Shown: positions 34,572 through 42,748 of the stretch, piece after piece
How positions within the stretch are numbered: the first letter of the stretch is position 1
Layout: each line of letters begins with the position of its first letter
DNA from: Collinsella sp. AF25-2LB
GTDB taxonomy: Bacteria > Actinomycetota > Coriobacteriia > Coriobacteriales > Coriobacteriaceae
NCBI RefSeq assembly: GCF_003458415.1
Contig: NZ_QRUF01000005.1
Location: 1 to 64,000 of the forward strand
DNA: 64,000 nucleotides
Reading direction: 5' to 3'
Made by a program: the position numbers and the translations under genes
The notes under the pieces: generated by a model
Told to the model about the DNA's origin: nothing
What the model saw: the letters and a program-made list of their open reading frames with translations, nothing else
The model's database searches: none

Positions 34572-36276
34572 AATTCGCAAGACAACAACTGACGAAATAG
34601 TTCGCGAGGTCTTATTCCACAAGGGTGCCAACCTCATCGTCGATACCGAGGACTCCGAATCGCACAATCGCGTTGGAAAAACAACCTTCCTCAAGCTCAT
34701 TGATATCGCAATGGGCGCCAAGGACAGGAAGCTCATTTACACAGACGCCGACACGGGCACGGTGACCGAGGAGCTACGCGATTTCATCGTCACAAACAAG
34801 ATCGCCGTCGACATGACACTGACATCGGATTTTCCCGATGGCGATGACGTGATTCTCACAATCGACCTCTTCCCGAATGGAAGGTACTACATAGACGGCG
34901 AAAAGATGGGGCAGAAAGCTTACCAGCAACGACTCAATGTCTTGCTTTTCGGGAACGAAGCGAATGTGCCCACGTTTCGCCAATTGATCAATTCATTTGT
35001 CCGCGTGTCCGTAGGCGGGGATGATAATTCCTTCCTCAAAACCGTTCCCAGCGGCAGCACATCCATCTACCGGAGTGTCTACAACGCTCTGTTCGGCATC
35101 TCAGATCCGGCACTCGACAAAAAGCGTGACGACCTCAACAAGGACTTGAACAAGACGCGTGAGTCCATCAAACGCTATAAGAAAGTCCAGAACGTCGATA
35201 CGGTCAGCGAGCAGCAGCAGATACTTGCAGGGCTCGAAGCCGAGCATGAAGAAGTCCAGTGCAAGCTCAACAGCATCATCGACGCCGATGTCTACAGGGC
35301 CAACCGCGATGAAATCGCGGCTACACGCACCCGATACGCATCTCTGACACTGCAACTCTCAGACATAGACTACAGGCTGCAACGAAATGAAGAGGCCCTG
35401 CAGACTGCTATGCAAGAGCGCGGTAGACAAGCCGACGTTAATTTGAGCAGACGGTTTTTCGAGGAAGTCTGTTCGATGATCCCGATGGTGAATGCAACTT
35501 TCGAAGAGATGGTCGCATTCAACAACCAGCTCTGCGACAACAAGATTGCCTATTTCGCGAGTGTGGCAGAAAAACTGAAGGCCGAGCGTGCATCTGTGCA
35601 ACGTGAAATCAGCCAACTGTCATCGCAGAACAGCCAATTCATGTCATTGGTGGAGCAAGACCTCATCGATGAGTACGAGTCGCTTCAGGCACGCCTAGTT
35701 GAGCTTTCGAGCAGTATCGGCAAATGCCGAGAAGTAATAGATACGCTCAACAGCTTTGAGGTAGAACAGACCAGCATTGAGGGAAAAATCGCATCGCTTG
35801 GCTCGTCTGATGATGGCGACGAGCCGCAATCCAACGATTTTGCTGCAATGATGCTTGCGTTTAACGCATTCTTCACTCCGCTTGCCAGGGAGTTCAACAA
35901 CGAATCGCCGCTGCTCGTTTACTATGAAGAGTCGAACAAGTTCCCCGTTGCAATACGTGATACCGCTGGCTCCAGCACGGGCACACGCAAGTCACTCATC
36001 GCCGCATTTGATTTAGCGTATCAGCAGTTTGCAGAATCAAAGGGCATCAAGACTCCGCGCTTCATAGTGCATGACGTCCTTGAAAACATCGAGGGTAAGG
36101 TGTTGCGTGACATAATCGCACGCGCCAGCACAATCAACTGCCAGTACATAGTCGCAGTCCTTAAGGAGAAGCTCGATTCGTCGCTGATACCAGCCGAGGA
36201 GCAGGGTAAACTGCAAATCCTGCAGCTTTCGATTGACGATATGCTTTTCACGCGTGGCAAAGGTGTTGCGTCGTAG
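34552..36276 (+). CDS. DUF2326-type ABC ATPase of an ABC-3C system
   Basis: A 574-residue SMC/RecN-like ATPase. The N-terminal half-domain has a degenerate Walker A (SHNRVGKTTFLKLID, about 40-55); coiled coil fills about 185-410 (KKRDDLNKDLNKTRESIKRY and later helices); the C-terminal part has ARE-FNNESPLLVYYEESN, the signature-like DTAGSSTGTRKSLIAAFDL and a Walker-B-like region PRFIVHDVLENIEG, as in DUF2326 proteins. GGGAGGGCTAC precedes the ATG inside the middle-component gene. Such ATPases are proposed to sense foreign or damaged nucleic acid and license the effector. Confidence 0.82.
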   Translation: MFIKSLRIRKTTTDEIVREVLFHKGANLIVDTEDSESHNRVGKTTFLKLIDIAMGAKDRKLIYTDADTGTVTEELRDFIVTNKIAVDMTLTSDFPDGDDVILTIDLFPNGRYYIDGEKMGQKAYQQRLNVLLFGNEANVPTFRQLINSFVRVSVGGDDNSFLKTVPSGSTSIYRSVYNALFGISDPALDKKRDDLNKDLNKTRESIKRYKKVQNVDTVSEQQQILAGLEAEHEEVQCKLNSIIDADVYRANRDEIAATRTRYASLTLQLSDIDYRLQRNEEALQTAMQERGRQADVNLSRRFFEEVCSMIPMVNATFEEMVAFNNQLCDNKIAYFASVAEKLKAERASVQREISQLSSQNSQFMSLVEQDLIDEYESLQARLVELSSSIGKCREVIDTLNSFEVEQTSIEGKIASLGSSDDGDEPQSNDFAAMMLAFNAFFTPLAREFNNESPLLVYYEESNKFPVAIRDTAGSSTGTRKSLIAAFDLAYQQFAESKGIKTPRFIVHDVLENIEGKVLRDIIARASTINCQYIVAVLKEKLDSSLIPAEEQGKLQILQLSIDDMLFTRGKGVAS

Positions 36277-36293
36277 GAGTGACCTGTACTCTC

Positions 36294-36599
36294 CTACTCC
36301 CGTACCCCCACCGAGAACTCCCCGCCGAAGTTGTTCACCTCGAACCGCTCGTCAGCCACAAGTTCCTCCTTGCTCACACGGCACGCGAACGGAAACAACT
36401 CGGCCACGTCCTGCAGTTCCAGGAACGTCCGGTAACTCGACCGGTTTACCAGCATGTCGGCAAAGACCAAAAACCGCGTAAGCTCGTCATTCAGTTCGAT
36501 GGGCTCTGCAATCACGTAGTGCCCCCGCCTCACGCGCCGGACAACGCCGAACTGATTGAGCGATGCCACAATCTTTTCGGAGCCCTTCAGGATGGTCAT
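36294..36599 (-). CDS. Hypothetical protein in the restriction-modification operon
   Basis: A 101-residue protein with no recognised family, mixed helix and strand (IVASLNQFGVVRRVRRGHYVIAEPIELNDELTRFLVF). It begins 38 bases after the endonuclease stop; the frame is open for about 17 codons upstream, without a better start, and the ribosome site is weak. It ends 18 bases from the convergent ABC ATPase. It may be an accessory or control protein of the restriction system, by position only. Confidence 0.5.
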   Translation of the reverse strand: MTILKGSEKIVASLNQFGVVRRVRRGHYVIAEPIELNDELTRFLVFADMLVNRSSYRTFLELQDVAELFPFACRVSKEELVADERFEVNNFGGEFSVGVRE

Positions 36600-36637
36600 G
36601 CGCTTGCGCGCCGCCTCAACGCTCTTATTGTCCCGGC

Positions 36638-37855
36638 CTAGTCAAGTACCCGTTGCCTCTCCTCGACCATCTCGCAGAAGCCTCCCACATCCATGAGCCA
36701 TTCTTGCTGTGAAGGCGTGTAGGTGGGGAAAAGCTGGGAGGGGATGACGAGCTGGAGCTTGCTGTCACGCATGGCGTTCGTGTAGTCCACGCTCACGGCG
36801 GGCTCCAGCGTGATAAGGTGCTTACGCTCGATGCGGTTCGCCTCCTCGAGCACCTGCCTCCAGCGCTCCTTGATGGTCGTCTTCGCACCGAGCATCGTAA
36901 GGCTCGAGGAGGGGAACCCCTCATCCCGGTAGCACTCGATTGACGGAAAAATGAAGTCCGGCTTCGACTTTCCCTCGGTGTAGGGCTGTGCGGAGTATCG
37001 GATTCCCCTACCCTTGAACAGGAACTCAAGCTGGTGCTCGAACGCTGTGCCCGCGCGGGACTTCCTGCGCTGGAAGGTCGACATGGTGGTCTTCAGAATG
37101 CCGTCGACGTCGAGCTGGCCGTTCAAATAGGGCGCAAGGTCTCTCTCAAGCAGATGGCGCTCAAACACCTTGAACAGCAATTCCTCGCGCTCGTAGCACG
37201 CGAGCAGGCTTCGATCGGGGTCATCCGCCCAGTCGAGACCTTCAAGGGTTGAGATGGAGTACTCCGTAAAGTCGATGCCCTTCGGAAACGTATGTCCAAA
37301 CCTCTTGACCATATCGTCCAAGTAGATATCCGCGCTCAAGGGAGCGCGCGTCTCGATACCAATCATGCCGAGGATGCGCGAGGCCACCGCACCGATACGG
37401 TTGCGCTCGCCCTTTGATACGGCATAGCCCGAGCGGTCGGGCTCCTCGAAGCCGAACAGCCACCTCAGCTGCGACTCGATGGTCGAGCCTTTTTTAGCGA
37501 AGATGATGAGCAGCCCGAGGTCATCGGAGTTGGCGACCACCATGAGGTCGCCAGCGGATGCCTGCCTGATGGCGGGGTTGTCCTTGTAGTAGAGACGGTA
37601 CTCGGTTCTCGTGGGATGTTTGCGGCGCGCATCGTACCAAGTCACGGTCCCGTCGCACATCTCCGGCTCCGCCTCGTCGCACATGTAGGCGAACGTGGTG
37701 CGGATGTCGCGGATGTCGTCGTCACCGAACAGCGACCTCAGCGGCAGCGTGCCGTTGAACTCGTGCTGATTACTCCTACCTGCGTCGATATCGACGTCCG
37801 CGAGGGTCTTCGAGACCGCGCCGTCGAAGTAGCTGCTAAGCGCCCCGTAATCCAT
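36638..37855 (-). CDS. EcoRII-type type II restriction endonuclease
   Basis: A 405-residue endonuclease. The C-terminal half matches the EcoRII catalytic domain: HQLEFLFKGRGIRYSAQPYT, GKSKPDFIFPS (catalytic Asp), FPSSSLTMLGAKTTIKERWR (catalytic Lys region) and QVLEEANRIERKHLITL. The N-terminal half resembles an EcoRII effector/DNA-binding domain and contains FAKKGSTIESQLRWLF. Its start overlaps the methylase stop by 20 bases. EcoRII relatives cut CCWGG or CCNGG; the actual site here is inferred, not read. Confidence 0.9.
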   Translation of the reverse strand: MDYGALSSYFDGAVSKTLADVDIDAGRSNQHEFNGTLPLRSLFGDDDIRDIRTTFAYMCDEAEPEMCDGTVTWYDARRKHPTRTEYRLYYKDNPAIRQASAGDLMVVANSDDLGLLIIFAKKGSTIESQLRWLFGFEEPDRSGYAVSKGERNRIGAVASRILGMIGIETRAPLSADIYLDDMVKRFGHTFPKGIDFTEYSISTLEGLDWADDPDRSLLACYEREELLFKVFERHLLERDLAPYLNGQLDVDGILKTTMSTFQRRKSRAGTAFEHQLEFLFKGRGIRYSAQPYTEGKSKPDFIFPSIECYRDEGFPSSSLTMLGAKTTIKERWRQVLEEANRIERKHLITLEPAVSVDYTNAMRDSKLQLVIPSQLFPTYTPSQQEWLMDVGGFCEMVEERQRVLD

Positions 37856-39008
37856 CCTGACACGCTCCCATCATGAGCTTGGCCACCGACCGTATTACAG
37901 GGACCGTCACCGAATTGCCGAACTGGCGGTAGGCCTGTGTGTCGGAGACCGGGATTATGAACCGGTCGGGAAATCCCTGCAAGCGCGCGCACTCTCTAGG
38001 GGTCAGCTTACGGGGGTTCTCGCCCTCGCCGCGCGAGACCAAGATCTCACTACCGTCCTTATGATAGCGTGCGGAGAGCGTCCTCGTGGTGTCCGATGGA
38101 GTGATAAGACCGTAGCCGAACCCGTTGCCGGCGGCCTCGTGCTTGGCCTTGTATGCTTTCAAATATGACCACAGCTTGTCGGAGAGCACGTACCTCGCGT
38201 CCGCATCCTCCTCCAGAATCTCCGCGGCTTTCTGACCACTGTTCGGGCAGTCGAGGTCGTCCCAAGAGAACTCCACATCGTCGCGAAAGCCAACAATGTA
38301 GATGCGCTCGCGGTGCTGGCATGTCCAACCCTTGGAGTCCAGAACCTTGTAGTGAACGTGGTAACCGAGCTCGTCCTGGAGGACCTGCATGATGACGTCG
38401 AACGTTCTGCCCCTGTCGTGACTGATCAGATTCTTCACGTTCTCGAGCAGGAACGCCTTCGGGCGCTTCTCGTTCAGGATGCGTGCAACCTCGAAGAAGA
38501 GCGTGCCCTGCGTCTTGTCTTCGAAGCCCGTAGCGCGACCAAGGGAGCGCTTCTTGGACACACCCGCAAGCGAGAACGGCTGGCATGGAAAGCCAGCGAG
38601 CAGCACGTCGAAGTCGGGGATGTCTGAAGCGGCGACCTCACGGATGTCCCCCGCCGGGGTTTCGCCGTAGTTCATGCGGTAGGTCTTCTGCGCAAACTTA
38701 TCCCACTCGCAGGAGAAGACGCACCTGCCGCCCAGCTCCTGGAACGGCATGCGGATCCCGCCGATGCCCGCGAACAGGTCGATGAAGGTGAAGGCAGGCT
38801 TCCCCTCCCCTGCGGGTGCAAAGGGGGCGCGATGGCCGAGGGTGGAGATGTACTTCGACTCGGCTGCGGTGGGCCTTGTTTCGCCTGCCTCCCAGCGGCG
38901 CACCGTTCGCTCGCCGTTGGGGCCCATGCCTAGGGCAGCGGCGAATTCCTTCTGAGTCAAGCCGAGCTCCTGTCTCTTGGCCTTTACCTCATCTGCTGAT
39001 AATTGCAT
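37836..39008 (-). CDS. dcm: Dcm-type DNA cytosine-5 methyltransferase with N-terminal HTH
   Basis: Protects DNA from the adjacent EcoRII-type nuclease. The 390 residues show an N-terminal XRE helix-turn-helix (AKRQELGLTQKEFAAALGM, about 5-40) and all key m5C motifs: DLFAGIGGIRMPF (I), GFPCQPFSLAG (IV, catalytic Cys), LLENVKNL (VI), RERIYIVGF (VIII), ECARLQGFPDRF (IX), YRQFGNSV (X). The HTH and an inverted repeat 24 bases upstream follow the M.SsoII plan, where the methylase represses its own promoter. Start at 39008 has AGAAGG upstream. Confidence 0.93.
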   Translation of the reverse strand: MQLSADEVKAKRQELGLTQKEFAAALGMGPNGERTVRRWEAGETRPTAAESKYISTLGHRAPFAPAGEGKPAFTFIDLFAGIGGIRMPFQELGGRCVFSCEWDKFAQKTYRMNYGETPAGDIREVAASDIPDFDVLLAGFPCQPFSLAGVSKKRSLGRATGFEDKTQGTLFFEVARILNEKRPKAFLLENVKNLISHDRGRTFDVIMQVLQDELGYHVHYKVLDSKGWTCQHRERIYIVGFRDDVEFSWDDLDCPNSGQKAAEILEEDADARYVLSDKLWSYLKAYKAKHEAAGNGFGYGLITPSDTTRTLSARYHKDGSEILVSRGEGENPRKLTPRECARLQGFPDRFIIPVSDTQAYRQFGNSVTVPVIRSVAKLMMGACQDGLRGA

Positions 39009-39031
39009 GACGCACCTTCTGGATAGATAAC

Positions 39032-39046
39032 AGGACAATATGTCCT
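39032..39046 (-). promoter_or_regulatory. Putative methylase autoregulatory operator
   Basis: AGGACAATATGTCCT is a perfect dyad with a 3-base centre, 24 bases before the methylase start. It closely resembles the SsoII methylase operator as I recall it (GGACAAATTGTCC). The rest of 39047-39385 shows no gene. Confidence 0.75.
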
Positions 39047-39385
39047 CATTTTGCCACAGGGATGAAGAGATAAACTCGTCAGAATAGCAACCTTGCCCCA
39101 AACCATGGGTTTCTCACGTCTCCCACATCCGACAATCCATGTACCACTCAAACCGCGAAGACCCATCTAACCACCGCTGCGTTCTATACGATAGTCGTTC
39201 GCCAGGACATTTTTCTGCCGCCGCAGTCATTAGTCCAAGTGAAAAGCGGCAAGCCGAGAACCTCACGCCTCTCCATCATCAATCATTCCATTTCACAAAT
39301 GACGCAGCGGCGCAATTAGCAACGCGGAGCATGGAACCATGCTATACCCGTCCAAACGATATTGTCCGCGCCCAACAGCTATCAA

Positions 39386-39625
39386 TCAATTTACCTTGGC
39401 CTGCTGGCGCAGAGAGTGCAGCCAAGCCTCATGATCATCGTAACAATAAAGAACATGGGATCGCGAGGATTTGCCGAGGCGAATGTACTCCGGCCCCTTA
39501 CTAGGACAGCGCCAATTTGCAAGGGTCTTCGCGCTTACGCCAATCAACTTTGCTGCCTCTTCACTCGAAAACGCAAGCGGGCGTACGGATTCAACAGCGC
39601 ATGTCACGCCGTTTGCTCCACCCAT
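39386..39625 (-). CDS. Excisionase/MerR-like helix-turn-helix protein
   Basis: A 79-residue protein with SSEEAAKLIGVSAKTLANWR and KGPEYIRLGKSSRSHVLYCYDDHEAWL, the winged-helix arrangement of Xis/HTH_17 proteins. GAGG lies seven bases before the ATG. Such proteins guide excision or regulate mobile elements; no integrase is in the window, so the element may be a remnant. Confidence 0.75.
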   Translation of the reverse strand: MGGANGVTCAVESVRPLAFSSEEAAKLIGVSAKTLANWRCPSKGPEYIRLGKSSRSHVLYCYDDHEAWLHSLRQQAKVN

Positions 39626-39657
39626 AAAGACCCTCAGACTCTCCGATCACACCCACC

Positions 39658-39675
39658 CGTTACAGATTGAGACAA
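39658..39675 (+). repeat. Half unit of the TGTTACA hairpin repeat
   Basis: CGTTACAGATTGAGACAA matches the right arm of unit 4 at 30981-30996. It lies in the toxin-antitoxin promoter, and with the intact copy at 30856-30996 it brackets the accessory island. Confidence 0.6.
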
Positions 39676-39739
39676 TTTGACGGTACCGAATTCTTGTCAA
39701 GGCGTGGTACAATTGTGTCCCAACGCAAAGGAGGTACCT

Positions 39740-40006
39740 ATGCCCACCTGTGTGCCCGTCCGAGATATGAAGGACACTGCTGCATTCACTACGCTTGTTG
39801 AGTCTGAGCGCGACGTCACCGTAACTAAGAACGGCTACGAGGCCATGCACTGCATCAGCAGCGACCAGTATCGCCTCATGCAAGAAGAAATCGCCAAGGC
39901 AAAACTGCTGTCTCGTATGATGTTGGCAGAAGACGAAATATCGCAAGGCGACTACAGCGATTACGAATCCTTCGCGGCTTCGATACGAGACAAATATGAC
40001 CTATAA
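39740..40006 (+). CDS. Phd/YefM-type antitoxin
   Basis: An 88-residue protein: N-terminal DNA-binding fold (PVRDMKDTAAFTTLVESERD, VTVTKNGYEAMHCIS) as in Phd/YefM antitoxins, and an acidic C-terminal toxin-binding tail (DYSDYESFAASIRDKYD). AAAGGAGG precedes the ATG at 39740. Overlaps the toxin gene by 11 bases. A TACAAT -10 box lies at about 39708-39713. Confidence 0.85.
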   Translation: MPTCVPVRDMKDTAAFTTLVESERDVTVTKNGYEAMHCISSDQYRLMQEEIAKAKLLSRMMLAEDEISQGDYSDYESFAASIRDKYDL

Positions 40007-40301
40007 CGTCGTCATACTCAAAAGCGCGCGATATGAGTACGAGAGTATTGTCGGATACCTTGCCCAGATCCTCAAGAATCCGCGCGCAGCAGGCATTTTT
40101 GTCGCTGAGTTTGAATATCAGCTTGATCTGCTTCGCGAGCAGCCACTCCTACGTCCCCTCTCGCGCATGCAAGAGCTGGCGGCACGTAATTACCGATCGT
40201 TTCCCGTCAACAACTACGTGTGTCTTTACAAGTTTGAGCACGAAACGATCTATATCGCCCACGCCTTTCATCGGTCACAGGACTACGCCCGCCTGGTCTA
40301 A
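39996..40301 (+). CDS. RelE/ParE-family toxin
   Basis: A 101-residue toxin of the RelE/ParE fold: VVILKSARYEYESIVGYLAQ (helices 1-2), AEFEYQLDLLREQPLLRPLS, ARNYRSFPVNNYVCLYKFEH, TIYIAHAFHRSQDYARLV. Translation is coupled to the antitoxin. It is either an mRNA interferase or a gyrase poison; the YRSFPVNNYVCLYKF core with the final HRSQDY resembles RelE-type enzymes. Confidence 0.87.
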   Translation: MTYNVVILKSARYEYESIVGYLAQILKNPRAAGIFVAEFEYQLDLLREQPLLRPLSRMQELAARNYRSFPVNNYVCLYKFEHETIYIAHAFHRSQDYARLV

Positions 40302-40398
40302 CCCACAAGCTGAATACTTGGCCCGAGCACATTTGCGTGTCAACGTGAAGCGATAATCCCCGCGTCGACAGGGGCAGAAGTATCGCCTGCAGCGTTAG

Positions 40399-41163
40399 CT
40401 AGCAGATGACCTGCGTGTGCTCCTCGATGGCGGCGCGATCCTCGGCGGCGATGCCCGGCTCGCACACCACGGCGTCCAGGCTGTCCAGACGGCAGAAGGT
40501 GTAGAAGTCGCGCTTGCCGATCTTACTGGAGTCGGCGATCAGATAGCGCGAGTCGGCCTTGCTAAAGGCGAGCTGCTGGATACGACCCTCATCCATATTA
40601 GACGTAGACACGTCGCCATCCAGAATGCCGTTGGCGCCGATAAACGCCGCGTCGATACCCAGCGCACGCAGGGTATCCTCGGCCGTTGGTCCCACAAAAG
40701 CGGCGGTACGGCGACGGTACATGCCGCCCACTAGGCACAGGTCGCAGTCCTCGCGCGCCTCGAGCAGGTTAAACACCGAAAGCGAATTGGTCACGATGCG
40801 CAGACGAAATGCCGGCAGCATCGAGGCCATCTGCTCAACCGTGGTGCCCGTACCCAAAAAGATGGTCGAGCCCTCCTCGATGAGCTCCACGGCGCGGCGC
40901 GCGATCTGCAACTTTTCCTCGGCATGCTTGGTGCGCTTTTCGCTGTGCGAATACTCATGGCGCAACATAGCATGTGGACGGCCCTGCGCACTGCGGGCTC
41001 CACCGTGCACGCGCTCGATCTCGCCCAGGCTCGCAAGCTCCTCGAGATCGCGGCGGATCGTCATATCCGAGACACCCAGTGCATCCGAAATCTCCTTGAC
41101 CGAGACCGTGCCCTGTTCCTCGAGCAGCTGCCGAACCTTATCCTGTCGCTCCGCTTTAATCAC
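40399..41163 (-). CDS. lacR: DeoR-family repressor, probable LacR
   Basis: A 254-residue DeoR/GlpR regulator: helix-turn-helix VSVKEISDALGVSDMTIRRDLEEL and sensor domain with LGTGTTVEQMA and ADSSKIGKRDFY. LacR of lactic bacteria responds to tagatose-6-phosphate. Sites resembling one another lie upstream of this gene, lacF and lacA, supporting a lac-regulon role. GTG start with GAGGATTCATC upstream. It sits just outside the island. Confidence 0.8.
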   Translation of the reverse strand: MIKAERQDKVRQLLEEQGTVSVKEISDALGVSDMTIRRDLEELASLGEIERVHGGARSAQGRPHAMLRHEYSHSEKRTKHAEEKLQIARRAVELIEEGSTIFLGTGTTVEQMASMLPAFRLRIVTNSLSVFNLLEAREDCDLCLVGGMYRRRTAAFVGPTAEDTLRALGIDAAFIGANGILDGDVSTSNMDEGRIQQLAFSKADSRYLIADSSKIGKRDFYTFCRLDSLDAVVCEPGIAAEDRAAIEEHTQVIC

Positions 41164-41196
41164 GATGAATCCTCGCCGTTCTTTGCGCGCATATCA

Positions 41197-41214
41197 TTCA
41201 AACAGTAACGAACA
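41197..41214 (-). promoter_or_regulatory. Candidate LacR operator at the lacR promoter
   Basis: TTCAAACAGTAACGAACA, 15 of 18 identical to the site upstream of lacF at 21103-21120. Confidence 0.6.
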
Positions 41215-41369
41215 AATTGTATCAGACTCGCGCGCGTCAAAAATGAACGCCCGCACAGCTCCAATCATCACTTTTTTGAGAAAAATACCCCATGCTTTAG
41301 TAGGGTGTAGTGATAATCTCCCCTGTTCGCGCTACAGTTTGTCGGAAATACCTCGATGTTAGGAACCAA

Positions 41370-42422
41370 ATGATCACTTCCGAGCTTTTCGGCACCGCGC
41401 CGTGCGGTACCCCCGTTCATCGTTACACCCTCGACGGGCCCGAGATCTGCGTTCGCATTATGGACTATGGCGCCACGGTGCTTGGTATCGATGTGCCCGA
41501 CATTCCCGGCAACGTGCGCGATGTGGTGCTGGGCTTCGATAAGCTCGAGGATTACTTTGACAACCCCGCCTGCTTTGGCGCGACCATCGGCCCTGTGGCA
41601 AACCGCACCGCTGGCGCCACGATCGCCATCGACGGCACGGACTGGCATATGCCCGCCAACGAGGGCGCCAACAACCTGCACAGCGACCTTGAGCACGGCC
41701 TGCACAAACGTGTGTGGGATGTTGAGCTCGACGAGGTCCATAACGCCGTGCGCATGACCACCTCGCTTAAGGACGGCGAGCTGGGCCTGCCCGGCAACCG
41801 AACCTTTACGGCCGTGTTTACCGTTACGCGCACCGGCGTCTTCCGCATCGATTATGGCTGCGAGAGCGACCGCGCCACCTACGTGTCCATGACCAACCAC
41901 ACGTACTTTAACCTTGCAGGCCATAACGCCGGCATGGACTGCGAACATTTCTTTGTCGCCAACGCCGCCCACTACCTGCCCATTAACGAGCAGAACATCC
42001 CCACCGGCGAGATTGCTCCGGTCGAGGGAACACCGTTTGACTTTCGCGAGCTTCGCCCCGTCGCACCCGGCATGGAGGCCGACGACCCGCAGATCAAGCA
42101 GGCCCGTGGCTACGATCACTGCCTGTGCATCGATGGCTATCAGTACGGCCGCAACCTGCGCCGCGCGATGCACGTCGAGGAGATGTGGACCGGTCGTGAG
42201 ATGGACTACTACACCACTGCCCCGGGCGTGCAGCTCTACACCGGCAACTGGCTGGGTGACGAGCACGCCAAGGACGACGCCAACTATGGTTGGGGCGCCG
42301 GCTTTGCCCTCGAGGCCGAGATGTACCCCGACACGCCGCACCGCCCGCTGTTCCCCCAGGGCATCGTGGGGCCGGGTCATCCCTATAGCAATGTGATCGA
42401 ATATCACTTTATGAGGCACTAA
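41370..42422 (+). CDS. galM: Aldose 1-epimerase (galactose mutarotase)
   Basis: Interconverts alpha and beta sugar anomers for galactokinase. The 350 residues carry GATIGPVANRTAGA, NEGANNLHS, TNHTYFNLAGH (catalytic His), GYDHCLCIDG and PGVQLYTGNW, with the family Glu near the C-terminus (FALEAEMYPD). The ATG at 41370 follows AGGAACCAA; the longer frame from 41310 has no support. Divergent from lacR. Confidence 0.93.
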   Translation: MITSELFGTAPCGTPVHRYTLDGPEICVRIMDYGATVLGIDVPDIPGNVRDVVLGFDKLEDYFDNPACFGATIGPVANRTAGATIAIDGTDWHMPANEGANNLHSDLEHGLHKRVWDVELDEVHNAVRMTTSLKDGELGLPGNRTFTAVFTVTRTGVFRIDYGCESDRATYVSMTNHTYFNLAGHNAGMDCEHFFVANAAHYLPINEQNIPTGEIAPVEGTPFDFRELRPVAPGMEADDPQIKQARGYDHCLCIDGYQYGRNLRRAMHVEEMWTGREMDYYTTAPGVQLYTGNWLGDEHAKDDANYGWGAGFALEAEMYPDTPHRPLFPQGIVGPGHPYSNVIEYHFMRH

Positions 42423-42448
42423 GCCCACAACGCGACATATCGCACAGC

Positions 42449-42485
42449 AACGCCCGCCGGCACCACCGCCGACGGGCGTTTTTCA
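42449..42485 (+). terminator. Terminator of galM
   Basis: AACGCCCGCCGGC / GCCGACGGGCGTT hairpin followed by TTTTT; its core matches the galKT terminator at 15683. Confidence 0.82.
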
Positions 42486-42527
42486 TCTTTTGGCTCATTT
42501 TCGCTGTGACTGTATGAGTGACATATC

Positions 42528-42679
42528 AAAACTATGCCCATTTACTACGTTTAGCCCGGGGTGCTCGACCATGCACCGGTTTTTGTTAAATTCGCAAGCC
42601 GTCTACCTGCGGTTTTGTTTTTCTCAAATTCGACATGCTCGGCGATAGCCGACCAAACGTAGTAAATGGGCATAGTTTT
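42528..42679. repeat. 152-bp element with 25-bp perfect terminal inverted repeats
   Basis: Arms at 42528-42552 (AAAACTATGCCCATTTACTA...) and 42655-42679 are perfectly complementary over 25 bp and enclose 102 bases that include TCTACCTGCGGTTTTG. No coding potential. Placed between convergent galM and the PTS IIB gene, like the other long palindromes. MITE-like in size and form. Confidence 0.85.
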
Positions 42680-42715
42680 TGACAGGCGGCATCGCGCGCA
42701 TCCCTCGCAAGGGCA

Positions 42716-42748
42716 AAATGATCCGTTTTCCTCCGTCCCCAAGGGATC
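42716..42748. repeat. Short dispersed repeat TCCCTTGGGGACGGAGGAAA (inverse copy)
   Basis: The reverse complement of this stretch matches 15639-15670 downstream of galT, including the trailing AGATCATTT/GGATCATTT. Two copies in the window, both at gene ends. Confidence 0.6.

Noticed and set aside
31000..40400. Complete prophage or integrative element
   Set aside because: Only a regulator, a scaffold-like fragment and an excisionase-like gene are present; there is no integrase, terminase, portal or relaxase.
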